This document shows positions 26,890 to 36,630 of a stretch of DNA of 64,000 nt, piece by piece. Position 1 is the stretch's first letter; each line of letters begins with the position of its first letter. The position numbers were made by a program, and so were the translations under genes. Origin of the DNA: Micavibrio sp. UBA6147 (GTDB lineage: Bacteria > Pseudomonadota > Alphaproteobacteria > Micavibrionales > UBA1664); NCBI GenBank assembly GCA_002423185.1, contig DIUX01000002.1, forward strand, positions 496,001 through 560,000. Direction: 5' to 3'. The notes under the pieces were generated by a model that was not told where the DNA came from, did not search any database, and saw nothing but the letters and a program-made list of their open reading frames with translations.

Positions 26890-26918
26890 AAACAGGCCTC
26901 CTTGAGCGCCTGTTTTTT
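26890..26918 (+). terminator. Rho-independent terminator or attenuator between mlaA and mlaC
   Basis: AAACAGGC / GCCTGTTT stem with a 10-nt loop and seven T. It may end mlaA transcripts or only reduce read-through into mlaC. Confidence 0.8.
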
Positions 26919-27069
26919 TATGCTGTTTTTTGTCCGAACACTCTTTCGTTCAAAATTTTCACGCAACCAACTCGCTTTTATCATTATATTGTTTGGTCTT
27001 GTTTTGATCTATGCTATCAAAACGGCTATAATGGATTACACATTGTTTTTCAGGAGTCAGGACTCGCCT

Positions 27070-27762
27070 ATGATTAGCAAACAATCGACATACATTCTCG
27101 CAACCGTCGCGGTCAGTGCTTTGTTCACTGGACAGGCTTACGCGCGTGATGGCGGGCTTTCCGCCGCATCCATCGCCCTTACCCGCATCAGCAACACACC
27201 CCTCGTGGCCGCGTCCGCCACGAACGACGCAAGCGCTCTCCAAAAACAATCGGAGCAATTGATCAATTCGCTGGGTGACCAAGCCATTTCCTTCATGTCC
27301 AACACCGCCATGACGGATCAAGACCGCCAAGAAGCCTTCAGAAAGCTCCTGAGTAAGAACTTTGACATGAAGACCATTGGCCGTTTCGTTCTTGGCCGCT
27401 ACTGGCGCAGCGCGACTCCTGAACAATTGAGTGAATATCAAGGCCTGTTCGAAAAAATGGTCGTGTCCGTGTATTCAGAGCGCTTCAAAGAATATTCCGG
27501 CCAAAAATTCTATGTGAAGGGGAGTCGCCTCGACACTGACAAAGACACCTTGGTCGCCAGCGCAATTTTGCCCAAAGACGGCGGCCAAGAAATCCCCGTT
27601 GAATGGCGCGTCCGCCAAAAAAGCGACGGCCGCTTCCAAGTCGTTGACGTCATCGTCGCGGGCATCAGCATGTCCGTCACCCAACGCTCCGACTTCTCCG
27701 CCGTCATCCAACGCGGCGGCGGCAACCTAGACGTCCTCCTAGCCCACCTGCGTAAGGGCTAG
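27070..27762 (+). CDS. mlaC: MlaC-family periplasmic phospholipid-binding protein
   Basis: 230 aa from ATG 27070. The longer frame begins inside the terminator, whereas this start opens directly on a signal peptide (ILATVAVSALFTGQAYA). The MlaC/Ttg2D core is visible: FRKLLSKNFDMKTIGRFVLG, RYWRSATPEQLSEYQGLFEK, VSVYSERFKEYSGQ and WRVRQKSDGRFQVVDVIVAG. It ferries phospholipid between MlaA and the MlaFEDB importer. AGGA eight nt upstream is the ribosome site. Confidence 0.92.
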   Translation: MISKQSTYILATVAVSALFTGQAYARDGGLSAASIALTRISNTPLVAASATNDASALQKQSEQLINSLGDQAISFMSNTAMTDQDRQEAFRKLLSKNFDMKTIGRFVLGRYWRSATPEQLSEYQGLFEKMVVSVYSERFKEYSGQKFYVKGSRLDTDKDTLVASAILPKDGGQEIPVEWRVRQKSDGRFQVVDVIVAGISMSVTQRSDFSAVIQRGGGNLDVLLAHLRKG

Positions 27763-27815
27763 GCAACCATAAAGAGCAAGAAACAAGCCTTTATAAACCA
27801 CCCAGCCCCCACATA

Positions 27816-27847
27816 AAAAAACAGCCCGCACGGGCTGTTTTTTGTTT
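27816..27847. terminator. Bidirectional rho-independent terminator
   Basis: AAACAGCCCG / CGGGCTGTTT stem with a CA loop, flanked by A- and T-runs, between mlaC and the convergent dotA-like gene. Confidence 0.9.
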
Positions 27848-27865
27848 AAATAGCGTATTCAAAAA

Positions 27866-30616
27866 TCATCCGAGTTTTGCCGGCCCCTTACGGTTCTTGA
27901 GCTTTTCGCCAAGCTTTTCTCCGGCTTCTTTTTGGTTCTGCTTGCTACCACCGAACTGTGAGGGCTTTGGTAACTGATTAATCAATCCATTAGCCGCAAG
28001 CAACATGCCGACATTACCTTGGATCGGATCAGGTCTGTTATCGCTAAATGGTGAAGCGCCGCCTTGACCAATCCATCGCAGAATCGCGTTAGGAACGGTA
28101 TCAACCATCTTGAAACACATGATTGCCAGGTTATAGGACATGTAAACAAAGATCAGGGTATAGACAAGTTCACCAAGATATCCGATCTGCTCCCCGCCTC
28201 TGATGACATTCACGACGACGTCGAACGTGGAGAAAAGATAGTATGCGGCGGCACCGAAAATGATGTACCCGCCAATCAATCCAAACACGATCATGACCGG
28301 TCGCAAGAAAATACCGAGCAACAAGAAGTACCCATTTGTTGCCAACGGCCCCGCGAGTCCATCTCCGTCGATTTTAAGATGCGCCATCGCCCACAAAGGC
28401 ATGGCAACAATCGCTTCGAAAATCTCCATGATCCATCCCACGACGGCAAAGAAAAAGTAAATAAACGGCATGAGCGGCAAAAGATAGAACAAGACAACGC
28501 CCGCACCAAAGCCGGTAATAATTGCCAAATAAAATATAAAGGCGGCAACATCAAGCAAACCACTGAGAACAGTGCCGATAGCAAATCCCCCTACGGCTGC
28601 AACAGCCCCGCCAACCGGCGTTGCCCCCATTGTTCCGACGGCTCCCCCTAGAATAGCTGCTCCTACGGCTCCCATTTTTGCACCGACCGTGAGTACAACA
28701 GCGTAAACAGCTTTCTCAAGCATTCCTTCACCAATTGACATCATCGAAACCATAGGATCCATATTGGCGGCCCCTTCGGTTCTAAAATCAATCAAAAGGT
28801 CTATCCCGAAAAGCCACTTCAGGAATTGCTCCAAAAAGTTCTGGTTAGAATTTGCCATAGATGTAACGCCGGCGATTGTATGGGTAAACCTAGTCGTAAC
28901 ATCTCTCGACAAATCAATGGCATTGTTCATGTCGTTGAGTGCAATTAAACCAAACGACAACCAGTTCGCCCAACCATTAAGTCCTCCGACTTCTGCTGTG
29001 TTGGCCGCCAAAGTCGACCTGAAAGTGGGTCCGTCTCTTACCGCCGATCCAAAGCGCGAGTTGATACTTCCTATGCGGGCATACCACATACCGGAGGCAC
29101 CCCACCCTTTTTCTTTCATATTCTCAAAAACCTGATCAAAGGTCGTCGTCTCAATCTGAGATATTGCATTTCTGACCGCCGTCTCAACGCCAGACATCAC
29201 CTGAGTATAGGCTTGATTCAGCTCCGAGACCATTGAAGTCATTTCAGCCGCAGCATCAAATGTGCGTGGCCCACCGTGGTTCGTTTCAATAATCCCAGTC
29301 GCGCGTGAAGCGGGCCCTTGAACGCGATCATAAGCCGTGAGTATTGCCTGTATGTACGCAGTTTGCAGAACATCAATCGAGTTAATCGAAGCGCCTACGG
29401 CTGCATTAGCTTCAGACAACGTAACAGGCGATATGTTCAAGTTAATTTCGCCGCATTTTTTGTCATCGGGATCTGTAGAATCGGCAGTCCATACAACCTT
29501 GATTGACGACACGTTCGCTTGTCTTGCTCGTGTCAGAATTGCCCCGGCATCCGATTGCGGCATTGCTGTTGCGGTCGTTCCTACGTACAGATAAGCTTGG
29601 AAAACATTCGAAGGCGTCCCACGGCTTCCCGTAATCTTATTATAAGCCATCGCGCATGTTTGCGACATAAACGCATTCTGAATCAAACTCACCATCTCAG
29701 GCGCATGTGGCCTTACAAATACATTACCCGCTCCGGCGGCTCTCATCTGATCAACAAACATTCCCCAGGAGTTAGTTGCTAAATTGGAACCCAACTTCGC
29801 TGTGTAAAGCGTGATGAATTGTGCACTGTTAAGCCCGCCAGCGATCGGAACCAAAAGACCCAATGCCACAACAAGGCGGATTGGTGCCCAAACCGAGTTA
29901 AAGCGGCGCCCGAATGGTGTGCCACTCACCGCAGCCTCACCGACAACTGTAATAATATAATACACCACGATGAAAACAGCCAAAACCATCATTGCCATAC
30001 TGTAAAACGCCAACATGGCGTGAAGCCCCGCATGGACGGGGGTTCCCAGCGCCTGCGCGCCGCTGCCGAACACGCCCGCAACGCCGAAGACTTGATCTAG
30101 AAATATATAAACAACGTCTCTGGTCTCATTCCCAGCTGGAATTGCGAAAAAGCTTCCGGCGCGCGCCTCACCGACCACGGCAAAAAACCCGATCGCCAGC
30201 ATCTGCACGGCAATCATCACGACAGACAACAGAACAGCCACGAAAATCGCAATCTTATCGGCATTTTCCCGTTTCAAAACAATACCATTCGCAGCCGTTG
30301 CAATAACGTCGCGAACACCGAACTTGCCGATATTCATAGGATTGAGATAGGCGTGCCCGACAGGGAGCAAATTTACAGCGCGATAAATCAGTGCCAGCAT
30401 ATAGGCGAAATGCCCGAATTTCTTGCTAAGCTCGCGGATGCGAGGGAAAATGCCAGGAAGGTGCGAAAACCGCACTGCGCGGCGAACCAAACCCGCTTCA
30501 ATGATGGCTTGCGGACGCCTGTCCGGCTGATTGCCATCTTGAAGGTTGCCGGGACGTCTGTTTTGAAGCCCTTGAGGCCTATTTTTACCGCGATTAGGGT
30601 TGCGCCCGAAAATCAT
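27866..30616 (-). CDS. DotA/TraY-family type IVB secretion membrane protein
   Basis: 916 aa. The N-terminal 37 residues are Arg/Asn/Gln-rich. Membrane segments follow at about 125-150, 205-235 and 260-285, then a long extracytoplasmic domain (about 290-650) and several C-terminal segments (650-850). The family hallmark GTPFGRRFNSVWAPIRLV and the following GLLVPIAGGLNSAQFI, LYTAKLGSNLATNSW are typical of DotA/TraY. In Legionella DotA is an inner-membrane part of the Dot/Icm effector injector; in IncI plasmids TraY serves conjugation. No other dot/icm or tra gene is in the window and it stands between terminators as a single-gene unit. GAGGTGGA before ATG 30616 is a strong ribosome site. Confidence 0.88.
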   Translation of the reverse strand: MIFGRNPNRGKNRPQGLQNRRPGNLQDGNQPDRRPQAIIEAGLVRRAVRFSHLPGIFPRIRELSKKFGHFAYMLALIYRAVNLLPVGHAYLNPMNIGKFGVRDVIATAANGIVLKRENADKIAIFVAVLLSVVMIAVQMLAIGFFAVVGEARAGSFFAIPAGNETRDVVYIFLDQVFGVAGVFGSGAQALGTPVHAGLHAMLAFYSMAMMVLAVFIVVYYIITVVGEAAVSGTPFGRRFNSVWAPIRLVVALGLLVPIAGGLNSAQFITLYTAKLGSNLATNSWGMFVDQMRAAGAGNVFVRPHAPEMVSLIQNAFMSQTCAMAYNKITGSRGTPSNVFQAYLYVGTTATAMPQSDAGAILTRARQANVSSIKVVWTADSTDPDDKKCGEINLNISPVTLSEANAAVGASINSIDVLQTAYIQAILTAYDRVQGPASRATGIIETNHGGPRTFDAAAEMTSMVSELNQAYTQVMSGVETAVRNAISQIETTTFDQVFENMKEKGWGASGMWYARIGSINSRFGSAVRDGPTFRSTLAANTAEVGGLNGWANWLSFGLIALNDMNNAIDLSRDVTTRFTHTIAGVTSMANSNQNFLEQFLKWLFGIDLLIDFRTEGAANMDPMVSMMSIGEGMLEKAVYAVVLTVGAKMGAVGAAILGGAVGTMGATPVGGAVAAVGGFAIGTVLSGLLDVAAFIFYLAIITGFGAGVVLFYLLPLMPFIYFFFAVVGWIMEIFEAIVAMPLWAMAHLKIDGDGLAGPLATNGYFLLLGIFLRPVMIVFGLIGGYIIFGAAAYYLFSTFDVVVNVIRGGEQIGYLGELVYTLIFVYMSYNLAIMCFKMVDTVPNAILRWIGQGGASPFSDNRPDPIQGNVGMLLAANGLINQLPKPSQFGGSKQNQKEAGEKLGEKLKNRKGPAKLG

Positions 30617-30920
30617 TGATCCACCTCTTCATAGTACCAATTTTTTGGTCTTTTTTTACACGCCATCGGCGAAGGCAAATATAGCCCGCCACTTTAAATT
30701 ATCGTTGATTAGTCTAAATTTTTAGTTAATTACAAAATACCATATTTTACACAAATCGTCTATTTCTATTGTTTTGTGCCGTTTTTGGACAAGAAAACAC
30801 AAAAAACCCCGAAAATCTGTGCGATTCACGGGGTTTTGTTTTCTGTATTCAGGCTCGGAAAGCGGGCGACAAACTCTAAAAAACTTCGGTTCAACCCTAA
30901 GGGTCAGCCCCTAAGCCACG
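30617..30920. other. Intergenic region: dotA-like promoter region and ettA terminator
   Basis: 304 bp without a gene. 30650-30770 is very AT-rich and presumably carries the promoter of the dotA-like gene on the minus strand; no box pair stands out. The ettA terminator is at 30803-30837. Confidence 0.6.
30803..30837 (-). terminator. Rho-independent terminator of ettA
   Basis: AAAACCCCG / CGGGGTTTT stem enclosing a smaller AATC / GATT stem. On the minus strand it is followed by a T-rich tract, and it lies 84 bp after the ettA stop. Confidence 0.8.
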
Positions 30921-32555
30921 CTAGGCCGCGATGCCGTATTTTTCCTTATGGCGCTCATAATCCTCGAAATTGCCTTCGAACCATGTCACGCGGCCTTTGC
31001 CTTCGAAGGCGAGGATATGCGTGGCGATGCGGTCAAGGAACCAACGGTCGTGGCTGATGACCACGGCGCAGCCGGGAAAGTTTTCCAAGGCGTCCTCAAG
31101 CGCCGCCAAGGTTTCGGTGTCCAGATCGTTGGTCGGTTCGTCAAGCAGCAGTAAGTTGGCGCTCTTTTGTAACATCTTGGCAAGGTGAACGCGGTTGCGC
31201 TCGCCGCCCGAAAGCGTGCCGACTTTCTTTTGTTGGTCGGGCCCACGGAAGTTGAAAGACGACACATAAGCACGGCTTTGGATCTCGATATTCCCGAGTT
31301 TCAAAAGCTCGTTGCCGCCGGAGATTTCCTCCCACACGTTTTTGTTAGCGTCAAGGGAATCGCGGCTTTGGTCAACATAGCCAAGCTCCACCGTTTCACC
31401 GATTTTGAATGTGCCGCTGTCGGGCTGTTCAACGCCTGTAATCATGCGGAACAGGGTTGTTTTACCGGCGCCGTTCGCCCCGATAATCCCAACAATCCCG
31501 CCAGCAGGAAGGCGGAAAGACAAGTCCTTGATCAGGACTTTATCGCCAAACGCCTTGGACACGTTTTGTGCCTCGACCACCACATCTCCAAGACGCGGCG
31601 GGGTCGGGATGACGATCTGAGCCGAGCCAACCGTGTCGCGCTGCGATTTTTCCAGCAATTCGTGATAGGAATTGATCCGCGCCTTGGACTTGGCTTGGCG
31701 TGCCTTGGGCGATTGACGCACCCATTCCAATTCGCGTGCCAAAGTGCGCTGGCGTGTGTCCTCTTCGCGGCTCTCCTGTTGCAGGCGTTTTTGCTTTTTC
31801 TCAAGATAGGTCGAATAATTCCCCTCATAAGGAATCCCTTGACCGCGGTCGAGTTCCAAAATCCAGCCCGTGACGTTATCAAGGAAGTAACGGTCGTGGG
31901 TAATCATCACCACCGTTCCCGTATAATCGCCAAGGAATTTTTGCAGCCACGCCACCGATTCCGCGTCCAAATGGTTGGTCGGTTCGTCAAGCAACAACAT
32001 GTCGGGCTTTTCAAGCAACAAACGGCACAGCGCCACACGGCGCGCCTCACCGCCTGATAATTTTGTAACGCTGGCGTCTTTGGGCGGGCAATTCAAGGCC
32101 TGCATCGCAAGCTCAACCTGACGGTCGATTTCCCATGCGTCCACGGCGTCAATTTGTTCTTGCAGAACGCCCATTTCTTCGGTGAGTTTGTCCATTTCAT
32201 CGGCGTCGGCCTCGGCAAACTGCATCGAGATTTCGTTGTAACGATCGAGCAAAGCCTTGGTTTCGGCAACGCCCTCCATGACGTTTTCGAACACGGTTTT
32301 GCTGGCGTCCAGCTGCGGTTCTTGTGGCAAATAGCCGATTTTCGTGCCTTTATGGGCGCGGGCTTCGCCGACGAATTCTTTTTCAACACCCGCCATGATC
32401 TTGAGCAAAGTCGACTTCCCCGACCCGTTCGGGCCAAGCACCCCGATTTTCGCACCGGGCAGGAAGCTCAGCGTCATATCCTTGATAACCGTTTTGCCGC
32501 CGGCGAAGGTTTTGCTCACGCCCTGCATGACGTAGATATATTGATAAGAGGCCAT
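30921..32555 (-). CDS. ettA: ABC-F protein EttA, energy-dependent translational throttle
   Basis: 544 aa with two ABC domains and no membrane segments. Domain 1 has Walker A GPNGSGKST, signature LSGGEARRVAL and Walker B LLLDEPTNHLDAESV. Domain 2 has GANGAGKTT, LSGGERNRVHL and LLLDEPTNDLDTETL. The linker between them carries the basic EttA-type ELEWVRQSPKARQAKSKAR. The insertion in domain 1 (about 95-150) is the arm that contacts ribosomal protein L1. EttA binds the E site and gates the first elongation steps according to the ATP/ADP ratio. AAGGAG seven nt before ATG 32555 supports the start. Confidence 0.95.
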   Translation of the reverse strand: MASYQYIYVMQGVSKTFAGGKTVIKDMTLSFLPGAKIGVLGPNGSGKSTLLKIMAGVEKEFVGEARAHKGTKIGYLPQEPQLDASKTVFENVMEGVAETKALLDRYNEISMQFAEADADEMDKLTEEMGVLQEQIDAVDAWEIDRQVELAMQALNCPPKDASVTKLSGGEARRVALCRLLLEKPDMLLLDEPTNHLDAESVAWLQKFLGDYTGTVVMITHDRYFLDNVTGWILELDRGQGIPYEGNYSTYLEKKQKRLQQESREEDTRQRTLARELEWVRQSPKARQAKSKARINSYHELLEKSQRDTVGSAQIVIPTPPRLGDVVVEAQNVSKAFGDKVLIKDLSFRLPAGGIVGIIGANGAGKTTLFRMITGVEQPDSGTFKIGETVELGYVDQSRDSLDANKNVWEEISGGNELLKLGNIEIQSRAYVSSFNFRGPDQQKKVGTLSGGERNRVHLAKMLQKSANLLLLDEPTNDLDTETLAALEDALENFPGCAVVISHDRWFLDRIATHILAFEGKGRVTWFEGNFEDYERHKEKYGIAA

Positions 32556-32759
32556 GACTCACTCCTTGTGAATTATAAAGGTGACAATCGTATATTTGTT
32601 GCGGGTTTTAGCATGGTTGCGCCCCTTTTCCAAGCTATTTTGCGGGCAATATTATAATGCCCCGCGAACAAGACCTGCGGACAAGGCCTGAAAAGGCTTG
32701 CAATACCGAGCAACGGAATGCTACTCATTATTTCCATAAATAATAAATCTGGGTAAAGC

Positions 32760-35549
32760 ATGTCCATGCGCTATGATTTTTGTCACACGCAATACGCCGA
32801 CAAGATTGTCGCGCTGCTCATGCACGGATCGAACGCTGCGGATTCTTTGCGCCGCGCGGGACATGACGCCGCCGCGCAAGCGCTGGAAACACTGGTCGCC
32901 CGAAGCAAGACGCCGCAAAGCTCCGCCCCAAATCCCACAGACACCGCAACAAAAAACGCGGCAAACGACAGCATAACCACGCAAAACCCCGCCTTAACCG
33001 CCGAGGTTTTCAAAGCTTTCGCCGTCATGCTCGACCCCACCCATAACCGTTCAGGCGACGGTAAAGCGTTTAAATATTTGCATTGGATTTGCGCGTCATA
33101 CCTGACCAGCCGCCATAACGGCGCCCCGATCATGGTCGAAGATTTTTACAAAATCCGCGGTAATCTGAACGATTTTGAAACATGGTCGGCGCGGCTGTAC
33201 CGCGACCAAAAACCGAACCAGATTGACGATCCGTCTTTGGCGGGTGGCTATGACGCTTTGCAAAAACTCCTCACCCCCTATCAACGCCACCGCGAAGAAA
33301 AGCAAATCGCCCGCCAAGAACGGGTGATGAGCGACGACGACAAAAAACGCCTGCAAACCGAAACAACCGTCCTTTACAGCGGCGCGGAAGGCAAAATCGT
33401 TCTGGCGCATAGCTGGCACGCCACCAAACACTGGGGCAACCGCACCACATGGTGCATCACCCAGCGCGGCACCGATGCCTATTTCAACTCCTATAACCAA
33501 AAATCACCGATCATTATATATTTGCCCAACCCGACCCCCGCCGATTATGCGGCGACCGAGGGACAAGAGCTGTATTCCTTTAAATTCGCAGCAGTTGAAG
33601 GCGACCTTTGGAACGAAACCGATAAAAGGCAAACAAGCGGCTTTCCGCCTTGCCTGCATCACCTTGCCAAGGCCGCTGCGCGTGATGCCGCCGCCATTTG
33701 TGAACCAAGCAACGAATCAAAGCCCACCGCCGATTCTCGCCTGACTTACCTGAAGAAATTCGGTGCAGTCGATGCCATCATGGACGACGCCAATCATCCC
33801 GATGGCCACCGCCCAGTGAACAAGGAAGCCACCCCGTTATGCGATGCCTTGACCCAGAACGCGCCGCAAGAATGGGCGGATCACGCCGAGCGCCTTTACC
33901 GCGCCGTCTTGGATCAAGCCGGAACAAAGGATCCTGCCTATGACCAAGCCGTCACCGATTATTTACAGGCGCGTTGCCCTGATCTTGCGCTAAACCGCGA
34001 TTTCATGCGCTTTATCGTTCTGCAACACCCTCTTTTGCTGACTCATATTCCGCCGCAATTCAAAGATGACAAACCGCTCGCCCTTGCACTGCCTGAGAAG
34101 GAGCGCGGAACGAGCTATTTCGAAGCCTTCCCCGAATATATCCGCCATGACCGCGAAGTCGTCACGACATGGGCGCAAAAAACTGCCTATGTCCTTGACC
34201 ATACAAGCCTTGCCCTGCGTGCCGACAAAGCCATTATCGAATTGGCCATGCAAGGCTGGGGCAACGCGTTGGAATACGCCTTTCCGCCGCAGAGCTGGCG
34301 TAAGAACAGTTTGTCCAACCTGTTCGCCTTCTACACCCAGCCCCTTATTCAAGGCTTGCCGAATTTGCGCAACGACCGCGACCTTGTGATCAAAGCCGTT
34401 CGAAAACAAGGCGGTTATGCCCTCAAACACGCCTCACCACGCCTCAAAAACGATGCGGACATCGTGGACATCGGTGCCTCTTGCTATGAACACGCCTCCC
34501 GCCGCCTAAGACTCGACAAGGAGCGCACCCGCAAGGCCGTTTTGTCGGACGCCACATTGTTTCAATACGCGCCGCGCTCTTTGAAAAAAGACCCCGAGTT
34601 TATTTTGTCGCTGCTCGCCGCCAAAGCCTCACCGCGCCTATGCGAATATGTGCATAAAAGCGTCCTGTCCGACCCTGACTTCATAACAAAAGCCGTGGCG
34701 ATTCACGGTGATTGCCTGCTCTACAGCAAAGCCCCGCTCACCGAGGAACTGTTGTTTGAGGCCGTCAAAACCAGTGCCCAAGCCTTTCGTATGCGCCACA
34801 AGTTAAAGCCCGCAAACGCCGCAAAACTCTCCTACGACGAAGAAAAAGCCGAGCAAAGCCGCCTGCTCGACATCGCTGTCGCCATCAACGGCCATGTTAT
34901 TGGTGAAGTTTCGGAGTCACAGCTTAGCGACGCCAACATCAACACCGCCCTGACCAATGCCCCGTTGGCTGTGAACCACCTCATCCATCGCCAGAATTAC
35001 CGCGTGTCCTCCGTTTTCCAAGACCGCGATTTGATGCTCTCGGTCATACAGGCGATTGACGCGGATACGCCACAGTCAAATGGGATGGCGGCACACACGG
35101 TTGAAGCTCTGTATCGACACCTGCCTGATTATTTAAAGACCGATGCCGAAGTCGCGTGGCACGCCGCCGAAAAATCGCCGAAAATGGTGGCCTTGATTCC
35201 GCCCCGCACCCCGATGCGGGCGCAGATCATCTTGAACGCCGCTTTGCAAAACCCATCTGTTTTGACCGCCTTGGACAACACCATACGCGCCGATAAAGAC
35301 ATACTCGCCGGCCCCTATACCGCGCAAAGAATCATCAATCACTATATTGGTAACGGCCGCAGCCAAGAACTCATCCCCTATCTGCGCCTGTTTCAATGCC
35401 TGTGGGGGGATGCCGAGACCGTCACGGACCCGCTCGCCGCCCAGCGCCGGCTCAACGCCTATGCCGGCCCCGAATTGCCGGACGCGAAGCCCCTGCTCGC
35501 CGCCGCCCCCAAACCGCCCCGCTATGAACGCAACACGTTCTATATATAG
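32760..35549 (+). CDS. Large protein with DUF4116-like repeats, unknown function
   Basis: 929 aa, no signal peptide or membrane segment. A disordered stretch (about 48-80, Thr/Asn/Pro-rich) follows a short helical start. A domain at about 190-293 contains HSWHATKHWGNRTTWCIT, then YFNSYNQKSPIIIYLPN. I recall this W-C-[TI] ... F-x-x-Y pattern from phage and bacterial proteins of unknown role. From about 533 to 680 come degenerate repeats of about 45 residues (NDRDLVIKAVRKQGGYALKH; LKNDADIVDIGASCYEHASR; LKKDPEFILSLLA; LSDPDFITKAVAIHGDCL) of the DUF4116 type, and a weaker one lies near 750-820. ATG 32760 is followed by another ATG at 32766. It is divergent from ettA. A secreted-effector role is possible but unsupported. 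Confidence 0.7.
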   Translation: MSMRYDFCHTQYADKIVALLMHGSNAADSLRRAGHDAAAQALETLVARSKTPQSSAPNPTDTATKNAANDSITTQNPALTAEVFKAFAVMLDPTHNRSGDGKAFKYLHWICASYLTSRHNGAPIMVEDFYKIRGNLNDFETWSARLYRDQKPNQIDDPSLAGGYDALQKLLTPYQRHREEKQIARQERVMSDDDKKRLQTETTVLYSGAEGKIVLAHSWHATKHWGNRTTWCITQRGTDAYFNSYNQKSPIIIYLPNPTPADYAATEGQELYSFKFAAVEGDLWNETDKRQTSGFPPCLHHLAKAAARDAAAICEPSNESKPTADSRLTYLKKFGAVDAIMDDANHPDGHRPVNKEATPLCDALTQNAPQEWADHAERLYRAVLDQAGTKDPAYDQAVTDYLQARCPDLALNRDFMRFIVLQHPLLLTHIPPQFKDDKPLALALPEKERGTSYFEAFPEYIRHDREVVTTWAQKTAYVLDHTSLALRADKAIIELAMQGWGNALEYAFPPQSWRKNSLSNLFAFYTQPLIQGLPNLRNDRDLVIKAVRKQGGYALKHASPRLKNDADIVDIGASCYEHASRRLRLDKERTRKAVLSDATLFQYAPRSLKKDPEFILSLLAAKASPRLCEYVHKSVLSDPDFITKAVAIHGDCLLYSKAPLTEELLFEAVKTSAQAFRMRHKLKPANAAKLSYDEEKAEQSRLLDIAVAINGHVIGEVSESQLSDANINTALTNAPLAVNHLIHRQNYRVSSVFQDRDLMLSVIQAIDADTPQSNGMAAHTVEALYRHLPDYLKTDAEVAWHAAEKSPKMVALIPPRTPMRAQIILNAALQNPSVLTALDNTIRADKDILAGPYTAQRIINHYIGNGRSQELIPYLRLFQCLWGDAETVTDPLAAQRRLNAYAGPELPDAKPLLAAAPKPPRYERNTFYI

Positions 35550-35691
35550 ATATATCCCTTTTGCTGGCCGGAATACAGAACGGGACATGGCGCGACATCA
35601 TGTCTTGTTTTTTCTTATGAAAGGTCTTTTAATATACAACATCTTAGAGTATGTATGCTCTGCGCTATAACTAGTTTTTCGGACTGACCAA

Positions 35692-36576
35692 ATGAAAAAA
35701 ATGATGACTAAGCTGGCTTCGGCCACCACTGCGGTATGCTCCGCAATCGTTGCAGGCCTTATGGCCGCTGCCCCCGCCTTCGCCGAAGACGGCTACCCCA
35801 GCTCATGGCAACTCGGCTTCCAACAGGCCGCCTCGCCGATGAAGGAACGCTCCGAGGCCTTCCACCATTTGTTGCTGTGGATCATTTTCGCCATCGCGAT
35901 TTTCGTCATTCTCCTGATCGCCTATGCGATGGTTCGCTTCCGCAAAAAGGCCAATCCGGTTCCGTCCAAAACAACGCATAACGTGTTGCTGGAGATCGTC
36001 TGGACGATTGTGCCGATCGGAATTTTGGTGTTGATCGCCATTCCGTCCTTTGAATTGTTGTTCTATCAACAAAAAATGCCGAAAATCGATATGACCGTTA
36101 AGGTCACGGGCTATCAATGGTATTGGGGTTATGAATATCCCGACCATGACAACATCAACTTCCTCGCCAACATGGTTGCCGATGAAGACATCGACGAATC
36201 AAAAGGCCAAAGACGCCTGCTCGAAACCGACAACGCCGTTGTCTTGCCGGTTGACACCAACATTCTCATTCAAATCACCGCCGCCGACGTGCTGCACAGT
36301 TGGGCTGTACCGGCATTGGGTCTTAAAAAAGACGCCATCCCCGGCCATTTGAATGAAACATGGGTGCGAATCGACAAAACTGGCACTTACTATGGTCAAT
36401 GCTCGGAAATCTGCGGCACCAACCACGCCTATATGCCGATCATGATCAAAGCCGTCACGAAAGAAGAATTCGAGGCTTGGCTGGTCACCGCGAAGGAAGA
36501 ATTTGCCTCCAACGACAATGCCATCGGCACGCAAGGCACCCAAACCGCCGCCCGAACCGCCATCGCGCAACAATAA
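35692..36576 (+). CDS. ctaC: Cytochrome c oxidase subunit II
   Basis: 294 aa. A signal peptide (ends AAAPAFA) is followed by two membrane segments (LLLWIIFAIAIFVILLIAYA; IVWTIVPIGILVLIAIPSF) and a periplasmic cupredoxin domain with GYQWYWGYEYPDHD and the CuA site, which comprises H in VLHSWAVP and C-x3-C-x3-H-x2-M in CSEICGTNHAYM. There is no cytochrome c domain. It accepts electrons from cytochrome c and passes them to subunit I. ctaD follows 54 bp downstream in the same operon. Confidence 0.97.
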   Translation: MKKMMTKLASATTAVCSAIVAGLMAAAPAFAEDGYPSSWQLGFQQAASPMKERSEAFHHLLLWIIFAIAIFVILLIAYAMVRFRKKANPVPSKTTHNVLLEIVWTIVPIGILVLIAIPSFELLFYQQKMPKIDMTVKVTGYQWYWGYEYPDHDNINFLANMVADEDIDESKGQRRLLETDNAVVLPVDTNILIQITAADVLHSWAVPALGLKKDAIPGHLNETWVRIDKTGTYYGQCSEICGTNHAYMPIMIKAVTKEEFEAWLVTAKEEFASNDNAIGTQGTQTAARTAIAQQ

Positions 36577-36630
36577 ACACTCGTCATAAACAAACAGTAA
36601 GACGCATCACCAGATAAGGGACACAGTGAC

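Noticed and set aside
26902..27069. Longer mlaC frame starting at 26902
   Set aside because: It begins inside the terminator hairpin. ATG 27070 opens directly on a normal signal peptide.
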